The position numbers and the translations under genes are program-made. The notes under the pieces are model-generated. The model searched no databases, was not told the origin of the DNA, and worked only from the letters and a program-made list of their open reading frames with translations. 64,000 nt of DNA from Oceanirhabdus sp. W0125-5 (lineage in GTDB: Bacteria; Bacillota; Clostridia; Clostridiales; Clostridiaceae), in contig NZ_CP115913.1 of assembly GCF_027938815.1 (NCBI RefSeq), forward strand, positions 1,956,001 through 2,020,000. Direction: 5' to 3'. Positions within the stretch are counted from its first letter, which is position 1. Each line of letters opens with the position of its first letter. Shown here piece after piece: positions 53,973-63,149 of this stretch.

Positions 53973-54752
53973 GTGGAAAGAAATATTGAGAAAATTCCAA
54001 GGATTATTCATTATTGTTGGTTTGGACAAAAAGAGAAACCTTCTTTAGTAAAAAAATGCATTGCCTCTTGGAAAAAAAACCTTAAAGGTTACACATTTAT
54101 AGAGTGGAATGAAGATAATTTTGATATTAATTCTGTTAAATATGTTAAAGAAGCTTATGAAGCCAAAAAATATGCATTCGTTAGTGACTATGTAAGACTT
54201 TATGCTATTAAGAAGTTTGGTGGGATATATTTAGATACAGATGTAGAAGTTTTAAAATCCTTTGATCAATTTTTAGTACATGATTCATTCTGGGGATTTG
54301 AAGATCAAAAATATATAGCAACAAGTATTATTGCAGCTGTAAAAGGTCATTCATTAATAAAAGAGTTTTTAGATTATTACAATGATAGAACTTTTATTGT
54401 TTCAGATGGAAAATCGGATATGACTACTAATGTTTATGTTATAACAAATATTTGCAAAAAGCATGGATTGAAATTAAATGGGGAAATGCAGACATTAAGA
54501 AATGGAGCTGTTTTTTATCCAAGGACATATTTTTCACCATATGATTATATAAATGGAGAAAATTTTATTACAAATAATAGTTATGCAATACATCATTTTG
54601 CACAATCATGGTTACCATTTCATATACGTTTAAGAAGTAAAGTGAAAGGGGTTCTAGCTCAATTAATTGGAGGTAAAAGAATACATAAAATTAGGAAATG
54701 TTTTAATTGTTTTATAAGTATATTTAAGAGAAGTAAAAAATGTAACAATTAA
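53973..54752 (+). CDS. GT32-like glycosyltransferase (DXD sugar-binding family)
   Basis: 259 residues. IPRIIHYCWFG near 8-18, the DYVRLYAIKKFGGIYLDTDVEVL segment with the Asp-x-Asp metal motif near 92, and a His-rich end (YAIHHFAQSW). This is the capsular Gly_transf_sug/OCH1-like group. I chose GTG 53973, eight bases after GGAG; GTG 53964 lies inside that site. Confidence 0.87.
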   Translation: MERNIEKIPRIIHYCWFGQKEKPSLVKKCIASWKKNLKGYTFIEWNEDNFDINSVKYVKEAYEAKKYAFVSDYVRLYAIKKFGGIYLDTDVEVLKSFDQFLVHDSFWGFEDQKYIATSIIAAVKGHSLIKEFLDYYNDRTFIVSDGKSDMTTNVYVITNICKKHGLKLNGEMQTLRNGAVFYPRTYFSPYDYINGENFITNNSYAIHHFAQSWLPFHIRLRSKVKGVLAQLIGGKRIHKIRKCFNCFISIFKRSKKCNN

Positions 54753-54799
54753 TATCTCTAATTTTATGGTAGATTAGAAGCTTTATTCTAGGAGGAATT

Positions 54800-56008
54800 A
54801 TGAAAAAGAAAATTTTGATTTCATCTTTTGACATGGAAGTTGGTGGAGTTGAACGGAGTCTTATTAGTCTGCTGGAGAATTTTGACTATGATAAATACGA
54901 TGTAGATTTAATGTTATATAGACATCAAGGTGATTTTATGACTATGCTTCCTAATGGACATAATTTGCTGAAAGAAATACCTGAGTATTCAACATTTAGG
55001 AAGTCAATATTTGAAATTATTAAGAATGGACATTATAGGATTGCATTCTCAAGGATTATAGCTAAATATGTTGGAAGAGTAATTTCTAGTTGTAAAAGAT
55101 TTGAAGAATTGGGGTTGGTATCTATGCAATTAGGTTGGAAATATGCGTTACCAGCACTGCCTTCCTTAAAAAAAGAATATGATGTAGCTATAAGTTATTT
55201 ATGGCCACATTATTTTGTTAAAGAGAAAGTGAATGCAAGAAAAAAAATAGCGTGGATACACACAGATTATTCAAAACTTGAAATTGATAATAAGATTGAT
55301 TCAAAAATGTGGGAAGATTTTGATTTGATTGTTGGAGTTTCAGAAAGTTGTGTTTCTTCATTTTTGAAAAAATACCCTCAGTTTAAGGAAAGGACATTAG
55401 TTATTGAGAATATATCTTCAACTAGTTTTATTAAAAAAATGGCTGAAGAATCATGTGGTGAACTAATAGATAAGGATAACTGTATTAACTTAATTACAGT
55501 AGCAAGATTATCTTTAGCAAAAGGTATCGATGATGCAGTAAAAGCATGCAGAAAATTAATTAATCAGGGATATAACATTAAATGGTATGTTGTGGGTTAT
55601 GGAAGTGAAGAAAAAAATCTTAAGGAACTAATTAATAATTTAAACCTTAAGGATAAATTTATTTTATTAGGTAAAAAAATAAATCCATATCCATATGTGA
55701 AAGCTTGTGATATTTATGTCCAACCATCAAGGTATGAGGGAAAGGCTGTTACTGTAACTGAGGCGCAAATATTAGGAAAACCTGTAGTGATTACTAATTA
55801 TAATACAGCAAAGAGTCAGGTAAAAGATGGATTTGATGGAATTATTACAGAAATGGGAGTTGATGGCATAGTTAATGGAGTTAAAGAGTTAATTAATAAT
55901 AAAGAGCTACTAGAAAGTCTTAAATATAATACAAGTAATTTTAATTTCGCAAATAATTATGAGTTAGAAAAATTATATGGAGTAATTGAGAATCGTTATA
56001 TTAGTTAA
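54800..56008 (+). CDS. GT4-family glycosyltransferase (paralog group, member 1)
   Basis: 402 residues. MEVGGVERSLISLLENFDYDKYDV near the N-terminus, IAWIHTDYSKLE near 153, TVARLSLAKGIDDAV near 234, and QPSRYEGKAVTVTEAQILGKPVV in the donor domain. The same layout and phrasing recur in the genes at 58927 and 60130, so all three are related. AGGAGG precedes the ATG. Confidence 0.87.
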   Translation: MKKKILISSFDMEVGGVERSLISLLENFDYDKYDVDLMLYRHQGDFMTMLPNGHNLLKEIPEYSTFRKSIFEIIKNGHYRIAFSRIIAKYVGRVISSCKRFEELGLVSMQLGWKYALPALPSLKKEYDVAISYLWPHYFVKEKVNARKKIAWIHTDYSKLEIDNKIDSKMWEDFDLIVGVSESCVSSFLKKYPQFKERTLVIENISSTSFIKKMAEESCGELIDKDNCINLITVARLSLAKGIDDAVKACRKLINQGYNIKWYVVGYGSEEKNLKELINNLNLKDKFILLGKKINPYPYVKACDIYVQPSRYEGKAVTVTEAQILGKPVVITNYNTAKSQVKDGFDGIITEMGVDGIVNGVKELINNKELLESLKYNTSNFNFANNYELEKLYGVIENRYIS

Positions 56009-56078
56009 TACTTGCTTGTATCTAAAATAATATCATAAGTAAAAATTTCTTGAATTGTATAGGAGGCGCCTTATTTTA

Positions 56079-56681
56079 ATGATAGGAAAATTGAATAAAA
56101 TTATTAAAGATTTATATAAAGAATGTAAAGAAAGAGGGTTGTACTATTTTTTTATTATGTATTTTTCAAATTTCTTAGCACTTTTTAGAGCTTTTTTCTA
56201 TAAGAGTATATATTTTAGAAATATTACAGGTGCAGCATTTTTCCTTGGAAAAAGAAGTAGATTTGATATTTTTAATAAAAAATCAAAAATAAATATTGAT
56301 AAATATGTTTATATAAGAAAAAATGCAACTATAAGGGTGGATTTTCAATGTAATTTAAGCATTGGAGAAAAAGTATTTATTAATGATAATTGCAATATTA
56401 ATTGTGTAAGAAAGATATCTATTGGGAACTTAACAAAAATCGGGCAGAATGTTTGTATTTATGATCATGATCATAATTACAAAAAAAATGGTTCGAATAG
56501 ACTCAATATAGGTGAAGTTATTATTGGAAAAAATGTTTGGATTGGTTCAAATACTGTCATATTAAGAAATACTAGAATTGGAGATAATGCAGTAATAGCA
56601 GCAGGTAGTGTTGTAAAGGGGGAAATACCTGAAAATTCAGTTTTTTATAATAAAAAAAATAATGAGATATTTCAATATTAA
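56079..56681 (+). CDS. Hexapeptide-repeat acyltransferase
   Basis: 200 residues. A helical N-terminus (about 1-65) precedes left-handed beta-helix repeats (about 75-195) with NVCIYDHDHNYKKNG, the His-containing active-site loop of the sugar O-acetyltransferase group, and GKNVWIGSNTVIL. AGGAGG lies 12 bases before ATG 56079. It probably acetylates a sugar of the repeat unit. Confidence 0.85.
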   Translation: MIGKLNKIIKDLYKECKERGLYYFFIMYFSNFLALFRAFFYKSIYFRNITGAAFFLGKRSRFDIFNKKSKINIDKYVYIRKNATIRVDFQCNLSIGEKVFINDNCNINCVRKISIGNLTKIGQNVCIYDHDHNYKKNGSNRLNIGEVIIGKNVWIGSNTVILRNTRIGDNAVIAAGSVVKGEIPENSVFYNKKNNEIFQY

Positions 56682-56703
56682 GTAAAAGAAGCGTGGTGAT
56701 TTT

Positions 56704-57732
56704 GTGGTAAAAATAAGTGTTATAGTACCTGTTTATAATGCAGAACAGTATATTCAACAATGTATAGAATCACTTTTATGTCAGACACTTAAAGAATGTG
56801 AGTTTATATTTATTAACGATGGGTCAGAGGATAAAAGTAGAGAAGTAATTGAAGAGTATATAAAACTCGATAATAGAATAAAACTTATTAATCAAGAAAA
56901 TCAAGGCGTGAGTATGGCAAGGAATACAGGTATCCACTTTGCTACTGGTGAATATATTGGATTTGTTGATGCTGATGATTATATAGATGGAAATATGTAT
57001 GAGGTATTATATCAAGCTGCAAAAGAAAGTGATTGTGATGTAGTTATATCAAACTTTAAAAGTGAAATTCATCAACAAAAGGTAATTACAAAATATCCAT
57101 TTCCTATAAATATTGTTTTAAATGATGAGTTTATAGAACAAGAAATACTAACATACTTTTTGAGAGAAGATAACTTAAACACTGTTTGTAATAAGGTGTA
57201 TAAAAGTAAAATAATAAAAGAAAATAACATTAAGTTTCCACAAAAGGTCCCATTAGGTGAAGATGGAATGTTTAATATGTGTTTCTTTTCTAAAGCCAAG
57301 ATCATGAAATATATAGATTATAGTGGATATAACTATAGAGCGGTAATAGGAAGTGCTACTAGAAACATAGCAGAAAAGGATTATTTTAAAAGATCTTTGG
57401 AAGTATACTTGACCGAATTACCTGATAATTACATAGAACAAATTAAATATAGCAAAATACAGCAACTAAAGTCAATAAAGCTTATAAAAAGTGTTATGGA
57501 TTATGTTCATGTTTATTTTACACCATGTAAGGAGTTAAGTTTCTTTAAAAGATATCAATACATAAGCAATATGATATGTAACAAATATGTTAGAGAAGCA
57601 TTACCTATTTATTTTAACGAGGTATATAGAAATTTAGGAGCATATGAAAAATTCATAATTAATATGATTAAAATAAAATCTACTATGGGATTATTATGTG
57701 CGACTACATATAGTAGATTAAGAAATCAATAA
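56704..57732 (+). CDS. GT2-family glycosyltransferase
   Basis: 342 residues. VIVPVYNAEQYIQQCIESLL near 6-25, FINDGSEDKS near 38, and VDADDYID near 90 with the metal-binding acids. The C-terminal 120 residues are helical. Starts at GTG after GTGGTGAT. Confidence 0.9.
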   Translation: MVKISVIVPVYNAEQYIQQCIESLLCQTLKECEFIFINDGSEDKSREVIEEYIKLDNRIKLINQENQGVSMARNTGIHFATGEYIGFVDADDYIDGNMYEVLYQAAKESDCDVVISNFKSEIHQQKVITKYPFPINIVLNDEFIEQEILTYFLREDNLNTVCNKVYKSKIIKENNIKFPQKVPLGEDGMFNMCFFSKAKIMKYIDYSGYNYRAVIGSATRNIAEKDYFKRSLEVYLTELPDNYIEQIKYSKIQQLKSIKLIKSVMDYVHVYFTPCKELSFFKRYQYISNMICNKYVREALPIYFNEVYRNLGAYEKFIINMIKIKSTMGLLCATTYSRLRNQ

Positions 57733-57749
57733 TATTGGAGGAGTTTAGT

Positions 57750-58913
57750 ATGGATATTATGATGTATTTTCATGATGGAAGTCATAATAGAGGATGTGAG
57801 GCAATAGTACGTTCTTCAACAAATATAATTAAAGAAAATATTGATGGAGCTAAAGTATACTTAGTATCTGGACAACCTGATACGGACAAAATAATCACGA
57901 AACTAGATGGGATATATAATGGAGCTAATTGTGATATAAAAAAATATTCATATGACTGGTTAGTATCAGCAGTTAAAGTAAAGTTTTTTAATGATGAATC
58001 TTATGCATTAGGTAGAATTCATAAGAATGTAATAAACCACTTAAAAGAAGCAGATGTTTGCTTATCTATAGGTGGAGATAATTATTGTTATGGAGAACAA
58101 CCAGGTTGGTATGAAGTTAATAATAGAATAAAAGCCCAAGGAAAAAAGTTAGTTTTATGGGGATGTTCAATAGGTGAAGATGATATGTCAGAAAGAAAGC
58201 TTGAAGACTTAAAATTATTTGATTTAATTTTAGCTCGTGAAACTATTACATATAATACATTAAAAAATAAAGGACTTACTAATGTGAGATTATGTGCTGA
58301 TTCTGCTTTTGTGTTAGAGAAACAAGAACTGCAATTACCAGATGGATGGCAAGAAGGAAATACAATAGGTCTTAATTTTAGTCCCCTCGTATTGAAGAGA
58401 AATGAGGAATCAGAAGGGGCAGTACGAGAACTTATAAAACATATTTTAAATACGACAAATATGACTATAGCACTTACTCCACATGTTATGAATGAAGGAA
58501 ATAATGATTATGAGCTACTTTATAAATACTATAAAGAGTTTAAGGATTCAGGAAGAGTAATAATACTGTCTGATAAATTAAACGCTATGGAATATAAAGG
58601 ATATATAGCTAGAATGAGATTTTTTATAGGAGCAAGGACTCATGCTACTATTGCTGCTTATTCAAGCTGTGTTCCAACTATGGTATTAGGTTATAGTGTA
58701 AAGTCTAAAGGTATTGCTAAAGATTTATTTGGTGAAGAAAAATTAGTCTTAGATATAACGGAAATATCAGACAGTAATAAGTTAAAAACTAAGTTTGATG
58801 AATTAATAAATGAAGAAGTGGAATTAAAAGAAATACTTCAAAAATCAATACCTGAAATAAAAGAGATGTCTTATAAAGCAGTTGAATATTTAAGTAAGTC
58901 AGTTAATAAATAG
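57750..58913 (+). CDS. Polysaccharide pyruvyl transferase family protein
   Basis: 387 residues. HNRGCEAIVRSS near 13, SIGGDNYCYGEQPG near 110, LWGCSIGEDD near 136, and GARTHATIAAYSSCVPTMVLGYSVKSKG near 290 are typical of the CsaB/WcaK/EpsI family, which add pyruvate ketals from phosphoenolpyruvate and so give the polymer negative charge. I chose ATG 57750, after GGAGGAG. Confidence 0.87.
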   Translation: MDIMMYFHDGSHNRGCEAIVRSSTNIIKENIDGAKVYLVSGQPDTDKIITKLDGIYNGANCDIKKYSYDWLVSAVKVKFFNDESYALGRIHKNVINHLKEADVCLSIGGDNYCYGEQPGWYEVNNRIKAQGKKLVLWGCSIGEDDMSERKLEDLKLFDLILARETITYNTLKNKGLTNVRLCADSAFVLEKQELQLPDGWQEGNTIGLNFSPLVLKRNEESEGAVRELIKHILNTTNMTIALTPHVMNEGNNDYELLYKYYKEFKDSGRVIILSDKLNAMEYKGYIARMRFFIGARTHATIAAYSSCVPTMVLGYSVKSKGIAKDLFGEEKLVLDITEISDSNKLKTKFDELINEEVELKEILQKSIPEIKEMSYKAVEYLSKSVNK

Positions 58914-58926
58914 GATGTGATTAATT

Positions 58927-60120
58927 ATGAAGAAGAATTTATTATTTGTTATACCAAGCTTATGTGCAGGTGGAGCAGAAAAGAGTTTAGTAAACTTATT
59001 AAATCAAGTGGATTATAATTTATATAATGTAGATCTTTTCTTTTTAAAACATGATGGAATTTTTGTGGAATTTATACCTGAACACGTACAAGTTTTATCT
59101 CTACCAGAATCATATAAATTATTTGCGTTACCTCTAAATAAATCTATTATGAAGTTTTTATTAAAAGGCAATATTTCGCTAGCGTATAATAGACTGATGT
59201 TTGCTCTAAAAAATAGAAATAAAAAAAATATATCTTTAAGAGAACAATATAACTGGAAACATTTAAAAAAATCTTTGGAAGAAATTAATAAGACATACGA
59301 TGCAGCCATAGGATTTTTAGAAAAAACATCTGTTTACTTTTGTGTAGATAAAGTAAATGCAACTAAAAAAATAGGATGGATTCACATAGATTATGATAAA
59401 TTAGGCATGAATCCAGATTTTGATATTAAGTACTTTAAAAAATTGAATAATATAGTTACGGTATCTGAAGAATGTGCAAATATTCTTAAAGAAAAGTTTC
59501 CAAGCGAAAAAGAAAAGATTGATGTTGTATATAATATTGTATCACCTACTATGATAAATATAATGGCTAGTCAAGATAATAGAGATGTATATAACAAGGG
59601 AAAAGATGAGATTGTTATAATTTCAGTTGGAAGATTACATTATCAAAAAGGTTTTGAAATGGCAATAGAGGCATGTAAAATTTTAAAAGAAAGAGGAAAT
59701 AAAATAAAATGGAATATTATAGGTGAGGGAGAAGAACGAGAAAAATTAACTAATTTAATTAAGGTTAATAAATTAGAAGATAATTTCAAATTACTTGGTT
59801 TGAAAGCGAATCCTTATCCGTTTATAAAACAAGCTGATATATATGCTCAAACATCTAAATTTGAAGGTAAATCTATAGCTCTAGATGAGGCAAAGATTCT
59901 AAAAAAGCCTATAGTTGTTACTAATTATAGTACTGCAAAAGACCAAATAAATGATGATGTCGATGGAATAATTGTAGATATGCAACCAGATGCTATTGCA
60001 GATGGAATTGAAAAGCTAATAAAAGATATAAGTTTAAGAAATAAATTAACAAATAATTTAGCACAATTAAAATTAGGTACAGAAGAAGAAATAAATAAGC
60101 TTTATAAACTTTTTCAGTAG
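58927..60120 (+). CDS. GT4-family glycosyltransferase (paralog group, member 2)
   Basis: 397 residues. SLCAGGAEKSLVNLLNQVDY near 11, IGWIHIDYDKLGMN near 145, VGRLHYQKGFEMAIEACK near 232, and FEGKSIALDEAKILKKPIVV near 310. Close relative of the next gene over the whole length. GGATGTGAT precedes the ATG. Confidence 0.88.
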   Translation: MKKNLLFVIPSLCAGGAEKSLVNLLNQVDYNLYNVDLFFLKHDGIFVEFIPEHVQVLSLPESYKLFALPLNKSIMKFLLKGNISLAYNRLMFALKNRNKKNISLREQYNWKHLKKSLEEINKTYDAAIGFLEKTSVYFCVDKVNATKKIGWIHIDYDKLGMNPDFDIKYFKKLNNIVTVSEECANILKEKFPSEKEKIDVVYNIVSPTMINIMASQDNRDVYNKGKDEIVIISVGRLHYQKGFEMAIEACKILKERGNKIKWNIIGEGEEREKLTNLIKVNKLEDNFKLLGLKANPYPFIKQADIYAQTSKFEGKSIALDEAKILKKPIVVTNYSTAKDQINDDVDGIIVDMQPDAIADGIEKLIKDISLRNKLTNNLAQLKLGTEEEINKLYKLFQ

Positions 60121-60129
60121 GTGAATATT

Positions 60130-61311
60130 ATGAAAAAAAATATACTGTTTGTAATAAATAAATTAAGCTGTGGTGGAGCTGAAAAATCATTAATTTCATT
60201 ATTGCAAACTATCGATTATTCTAAGTATAACGTAGATTTATTTCTATTTAAACATGAAGGAGTATTCTTGAATAGAATTCCTAAAGAAGTTAAATTGATA
60301 AAAGAACCAACTGACTATAAGTATTTTGATATGTCAATCAAAAAAGCTATAATAGATTGTTTAAAAAAAGGTAGGATTAATTTGGTTTTATCAAGAATAT
60401 TTGCAGGATATATATTTAAAAGTGAACCAAATCCAGCTAAAGCTGAACAACGAGCATGGAAACATATATCAAAATCACTACAAAACATAAATAAGCATTA
60501 TGATACAGCAATAGGATATTTGGAAAAAAATCCAATTTACTTCTCTGTAGATAAGGTTAAAGCTGCTAAGAAAATTGGATTTATACATAGTGACTATGAC
60601 AATTTAGGAATGGATTCTAAGATTGATAAAAAGTACTTCGATAAATTAGATAATATTATAACCGTATCTCAAGAATGTGCTAATGTTTTAAAAAAAAGAT
60701 TTTCCATGTATACCCATAAAATAAATGTTATGTATAACATTGTATCTCCAAATGTGATAAATCAAATGTCCTTTGAAGAGAGTAATATTAAATACGATGG
60801 AATTAAGATAGTTTCTGTGGGAAGGTTGAGTTATGAAAAGGGATTTGATATGTCTATAGAGGCATGTAAGAAATTAGTTGAAAGTGGATATAAAATAAAG
60901 TGGTATTTAATTGGAGATGGAGAGGATAGAGATAAGTTAAAAAATTTAATAAAAGAAAGTAACCTCAAAGAAAGGATTTTACTCATGGGAATTAAGGAAA
61001 ATCCTTATCCATATATAAGAGAAGCTGATATATATGTACAACCATCTAGATTTGAAGGAAAGTCAATAGCTATTGATGAAGCTAAAATACTTCATAAGCC
61101 TATAGTAGTAACAAATTTCAGAACAGCTAAGGATCAAATTATAAATGGACAAAATGGGTTAATTGTTGATATGAATTCTAAATCAATAGCAGAAGGTATT
61201 AAAAAGTTGATTGATAATAATGAACTAATAAATAAATTTAAAGATAATTTATCAAAAGAAAAGTTAGGAACTGAGTCAGAAATAGAAAAATTATATAAAC
61301 TAATTGGTTAA
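60130..61311 (+). CDS. GT4-family glycosyltransferase (paralog group, member 3)
   Basis: 393 residues from ATG 60130; the ribosome site AGGTG overlaps the stop of the preceding gene, so translation is coupled. KLSCGGAEKSLISLLQTIDY, IGFIHSDYDNLGMD, VGRLSYEKGFDMSIEACK and FEGKSIAIDEAKILHKPIVV match the preceding protein almost segment for segment, indicating a tandem duplication. The two may add successive sugars of the same type. Confidence 0.88.
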   Translation: MKKNILFVINKLSCGGAEKSLISLLQTIDYSKYNVDLFLFKHEGVFLNRIPKEVKLIKEPTDYKYFDMSIKKAIIDCLKKGRINLVLSRIFAGYIFKSEPNPAKAEQRAWKHISKSLQNINKHYDTAIGYLEKNPIYFSVDKVKAAKKIGFIHSDYDNLGMDSKIDKKYFDKLDNIITVSQECANVLKKRFSMYTHKINVMYNIVSPNVINQMSFEESNIKYDGIKIVSVGRLSYEKGFDMSIEACKKLVESGYKIKWYLIGDGEDRDKLKNLIKESNLKERILLMGIKENPYPYIREADIYVQPSRFEGKSIAIDEAKILHKPIVVTNFRTAKDQIINGQNGLIVDMNSKSIAEGIKKLIDNNELINKFKDNLSKEKLGTESEIEKLYKLIG

Positions 61312-61328
61312 GAGCAAGGGGGAAATAT

Positions 61329-62516
61329 ATGGGGGGTCAAGTAATAAGCTTGGTGATTTTTTCACTTATAGTAGTAATAATTCTTATAGATATAGTTCCA
61401 ATATGCAAAGACTGGATATTGAGAATACACATAGGTAGATATAAAGACAAAAATGAGTGGAATAAATCAATAACTACAATAGGAGTTAAGTGGTTAAATA
61501 ATACTCCTAAGGTTAAATTAACGGATAATACTAGATTAGTCGTATTAGACATGTTAAGAGGAAATTATACTAGAAGTGCTATACAGCATTGGCAAGAGGC
61601 ATCATTAGTTTTGGGTATATCAGAATACTTAAAATACAATGAAGATAAAGATATGAAAAATCAAATTATAAAATTCTTAAATTCGAAATTTGATGAGTAT
61701 GGTCAATGGAAGGATAAACCCCAATATATTGATGGAGCTATGCTAGCTTATGCTGTTATGAAATTAGAGTTTTTAGAGATAGATAAATATAAAAAAGCTT
61801 TAGATTATATTTGGGAAATAATTAAAAAACATATAGGTGAAGATGATACAGTACAATATAGAAATCACATGAAAAGTTACAGATATGTTGATACTATAGG
61901 ATTTATTTGTCCTTTTTTAGTTCTTTATGGAACTAAATATAATAAAGATGAATGTCTAGAATTAGCAGTAAAACAAATAGAGGAATATGAGAAACATGGA
62001 TTCTTAGATAGACATCATATACCATGTCATGCCTATAAGTTAGAAGATAAAATACCCTTAGGAGTATACGGTTGGGGAAGAGGTATAGGATGGTTTGCCA
62101 TTGGGATTATAGATGGATGGAATGAATTAACAGTAAATCATAAATATAAACAAATTTTTGAGAAAAGTGTAACAAAATTTGCTGATGCAGTGATTAGTTT
62201 TCAACAAGATAATGGGAGTTGGAACTGGACTGTTACTAGAAGTGAATGTAGAGCGGATTCTTCAACTACAGCTATTTTAGGGTGGTTTATGCTAAATGCA
62301 TCAAAAATTGAAAGTATATCAAAAAAAAGTTTAGTTAGTGCTGACAAAGCAATGAAGTATTTAATGAGGGTAACACGAAAAAATGGTGCTGTTGATTTTT
62401 CACAGGGCGATACAAAAGATATTGGTGTATACTCTAGTTTATTTAACATACTACCATTTACTCAGGGTTTTTGTATTAGATGTATAAATCTATTTGAAAA
62501 TTATAAGGAAGTGTAA
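61329..62516 (+). CDS. Membrane-anchored glycoside hydrolase, GH88/GH105-like
   Basis: 395 residues. An N-terminal membrane helix (about 5-27) is followed by a helical barrel-type domain. QYIDGAMLAYAVMKLE near 137, YRYVDTIGFICPF near 184, and GVYGWGRGIGWFAIGIIDGW near 245 fit the unsaturated glucuronyl/rhamnogalacturonyl hydrolase fold. Such enzymes act on lyase products, so finding one anchored at the membrane within a synthesis operon is unusual; it may trim or edit the polymer. The start ATG has AAGGGGG upstream. Confidence 0.75.
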   Translation: MGGQVISLVIFSLIVVIILIDIVPICKDWILRIHIGRYKDKNEWNKSITTIGVKWLNNTPKVKLTDNTRLVVLDMLRGNYTRSAIQHWQEASLVLGISEYLKYNEDKDMKNQIIKFLNSKFDEYGQWKDKPQYIDGAMLAYAVMKLEFLEIDKYKKALDYIWEIIKKHIGEDDTVQYRNHMKSYRYVDTIGFICPFLVLYGTKYNKDECLELAVKQIEEYEKHGFLDRHHIPCHAYKLEDKIPLGVYGWGRGIGWFAIGIIDGWNELTVNHKYKQIFEKSVTKFADAVISFQQDNGSWNWTVTRSECRADSSTTAILGWFMLNASKIESISKKSLVSADKAMKYLMRVTRKNGAVDFSQGDTKDIGVYSSLFNILPFTQGFCIRCINLFENYKEV

Positions 62517-62522
62517 ACTAAA

Positions 62523-63080
62523 ATGATAAAAATAATTAGCTATATTAAAGCTAGACTAAGAAAGTTTATTTTAGAAGAAAAATGGTTAGATGATTATATA
62601 AATATGGGTATGAAAGTTGGTAGTAATTGCTCTATTCACCCAGGAGTAATATTTGACTATTCCCATTGTTGGATGATTAATATAGGCAATAATGTAACTA
62701 TAGCACCACAAGCATATCTATTAGCCCATGATGCTAGCACCAAAAAGTTAATTAACTATACAAAGATAGGAAGTATTACAATAGAAGATAACGTGTTTAT
62801 TGGGGCAAGGGCTTTGATTATGCCAGGAGTTACTATAGGAGAAAACTCCATAGTAGCAGCAGGAGCGATTGTTACAAAAAATGTACCACCCAACACTGTG
62901 GCAGCAGGCATACCAGCAAAAGTTGTTTCTACAATAGAGGAGTATGTAGAAAAGAATAAAAAATTATTAGAAAATTGTGACATATATGATAATAACCACA
63001 CCATACGAGGAAATATATCAATTGAAAATAAGAAGAAAATGTATGAAAAACTTATAAGCCAGGTAGGATTTATTCAATAA
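62523..63080 (+). CDS. Hexapeptide-repeat acyltransferase (maltose acetyltransferase-like)
   Basis: 185 residues. Left-handed beta-helix repeats from about 35 to 140 with IGNNVTIAPQAYLLAHDAST (the active-site His is in the AHD loop), GARALIMPGVTIG and AAGAIVTKNVPPNTVAAGIPAKVV. The C-terminal 40 residues are helical and charged. The ribosome site is a weak AAGGAAGTG inside the end of the previous gene. A second O-acetyltransferase for the polymer, separate from the one at 56079. Confidence 0.88.
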   Translation: MIKIISYIKARLRKFILEEKWLDDYINMGMKVGSNCSIHPGVIFDYSHCWMINIGNNVTIAPQAYLLAHDASTKKLINYTKIGSITIEDNVFIGARALIMPGVTIGENSIVAAGAIVTKNVPPNTVAAGIPAKVVSTIEEYVEKNKKLLENCDIYDNNHTIRGNISIENKKKMYEKLISQVGFIQ

Positions 63081-63149
63081 GAATATATGTGTAACTTTAT
63101 ATTAAATTTCATTAAGAGATTTTTATACATGTCTTAAAAAGGAGATAAA

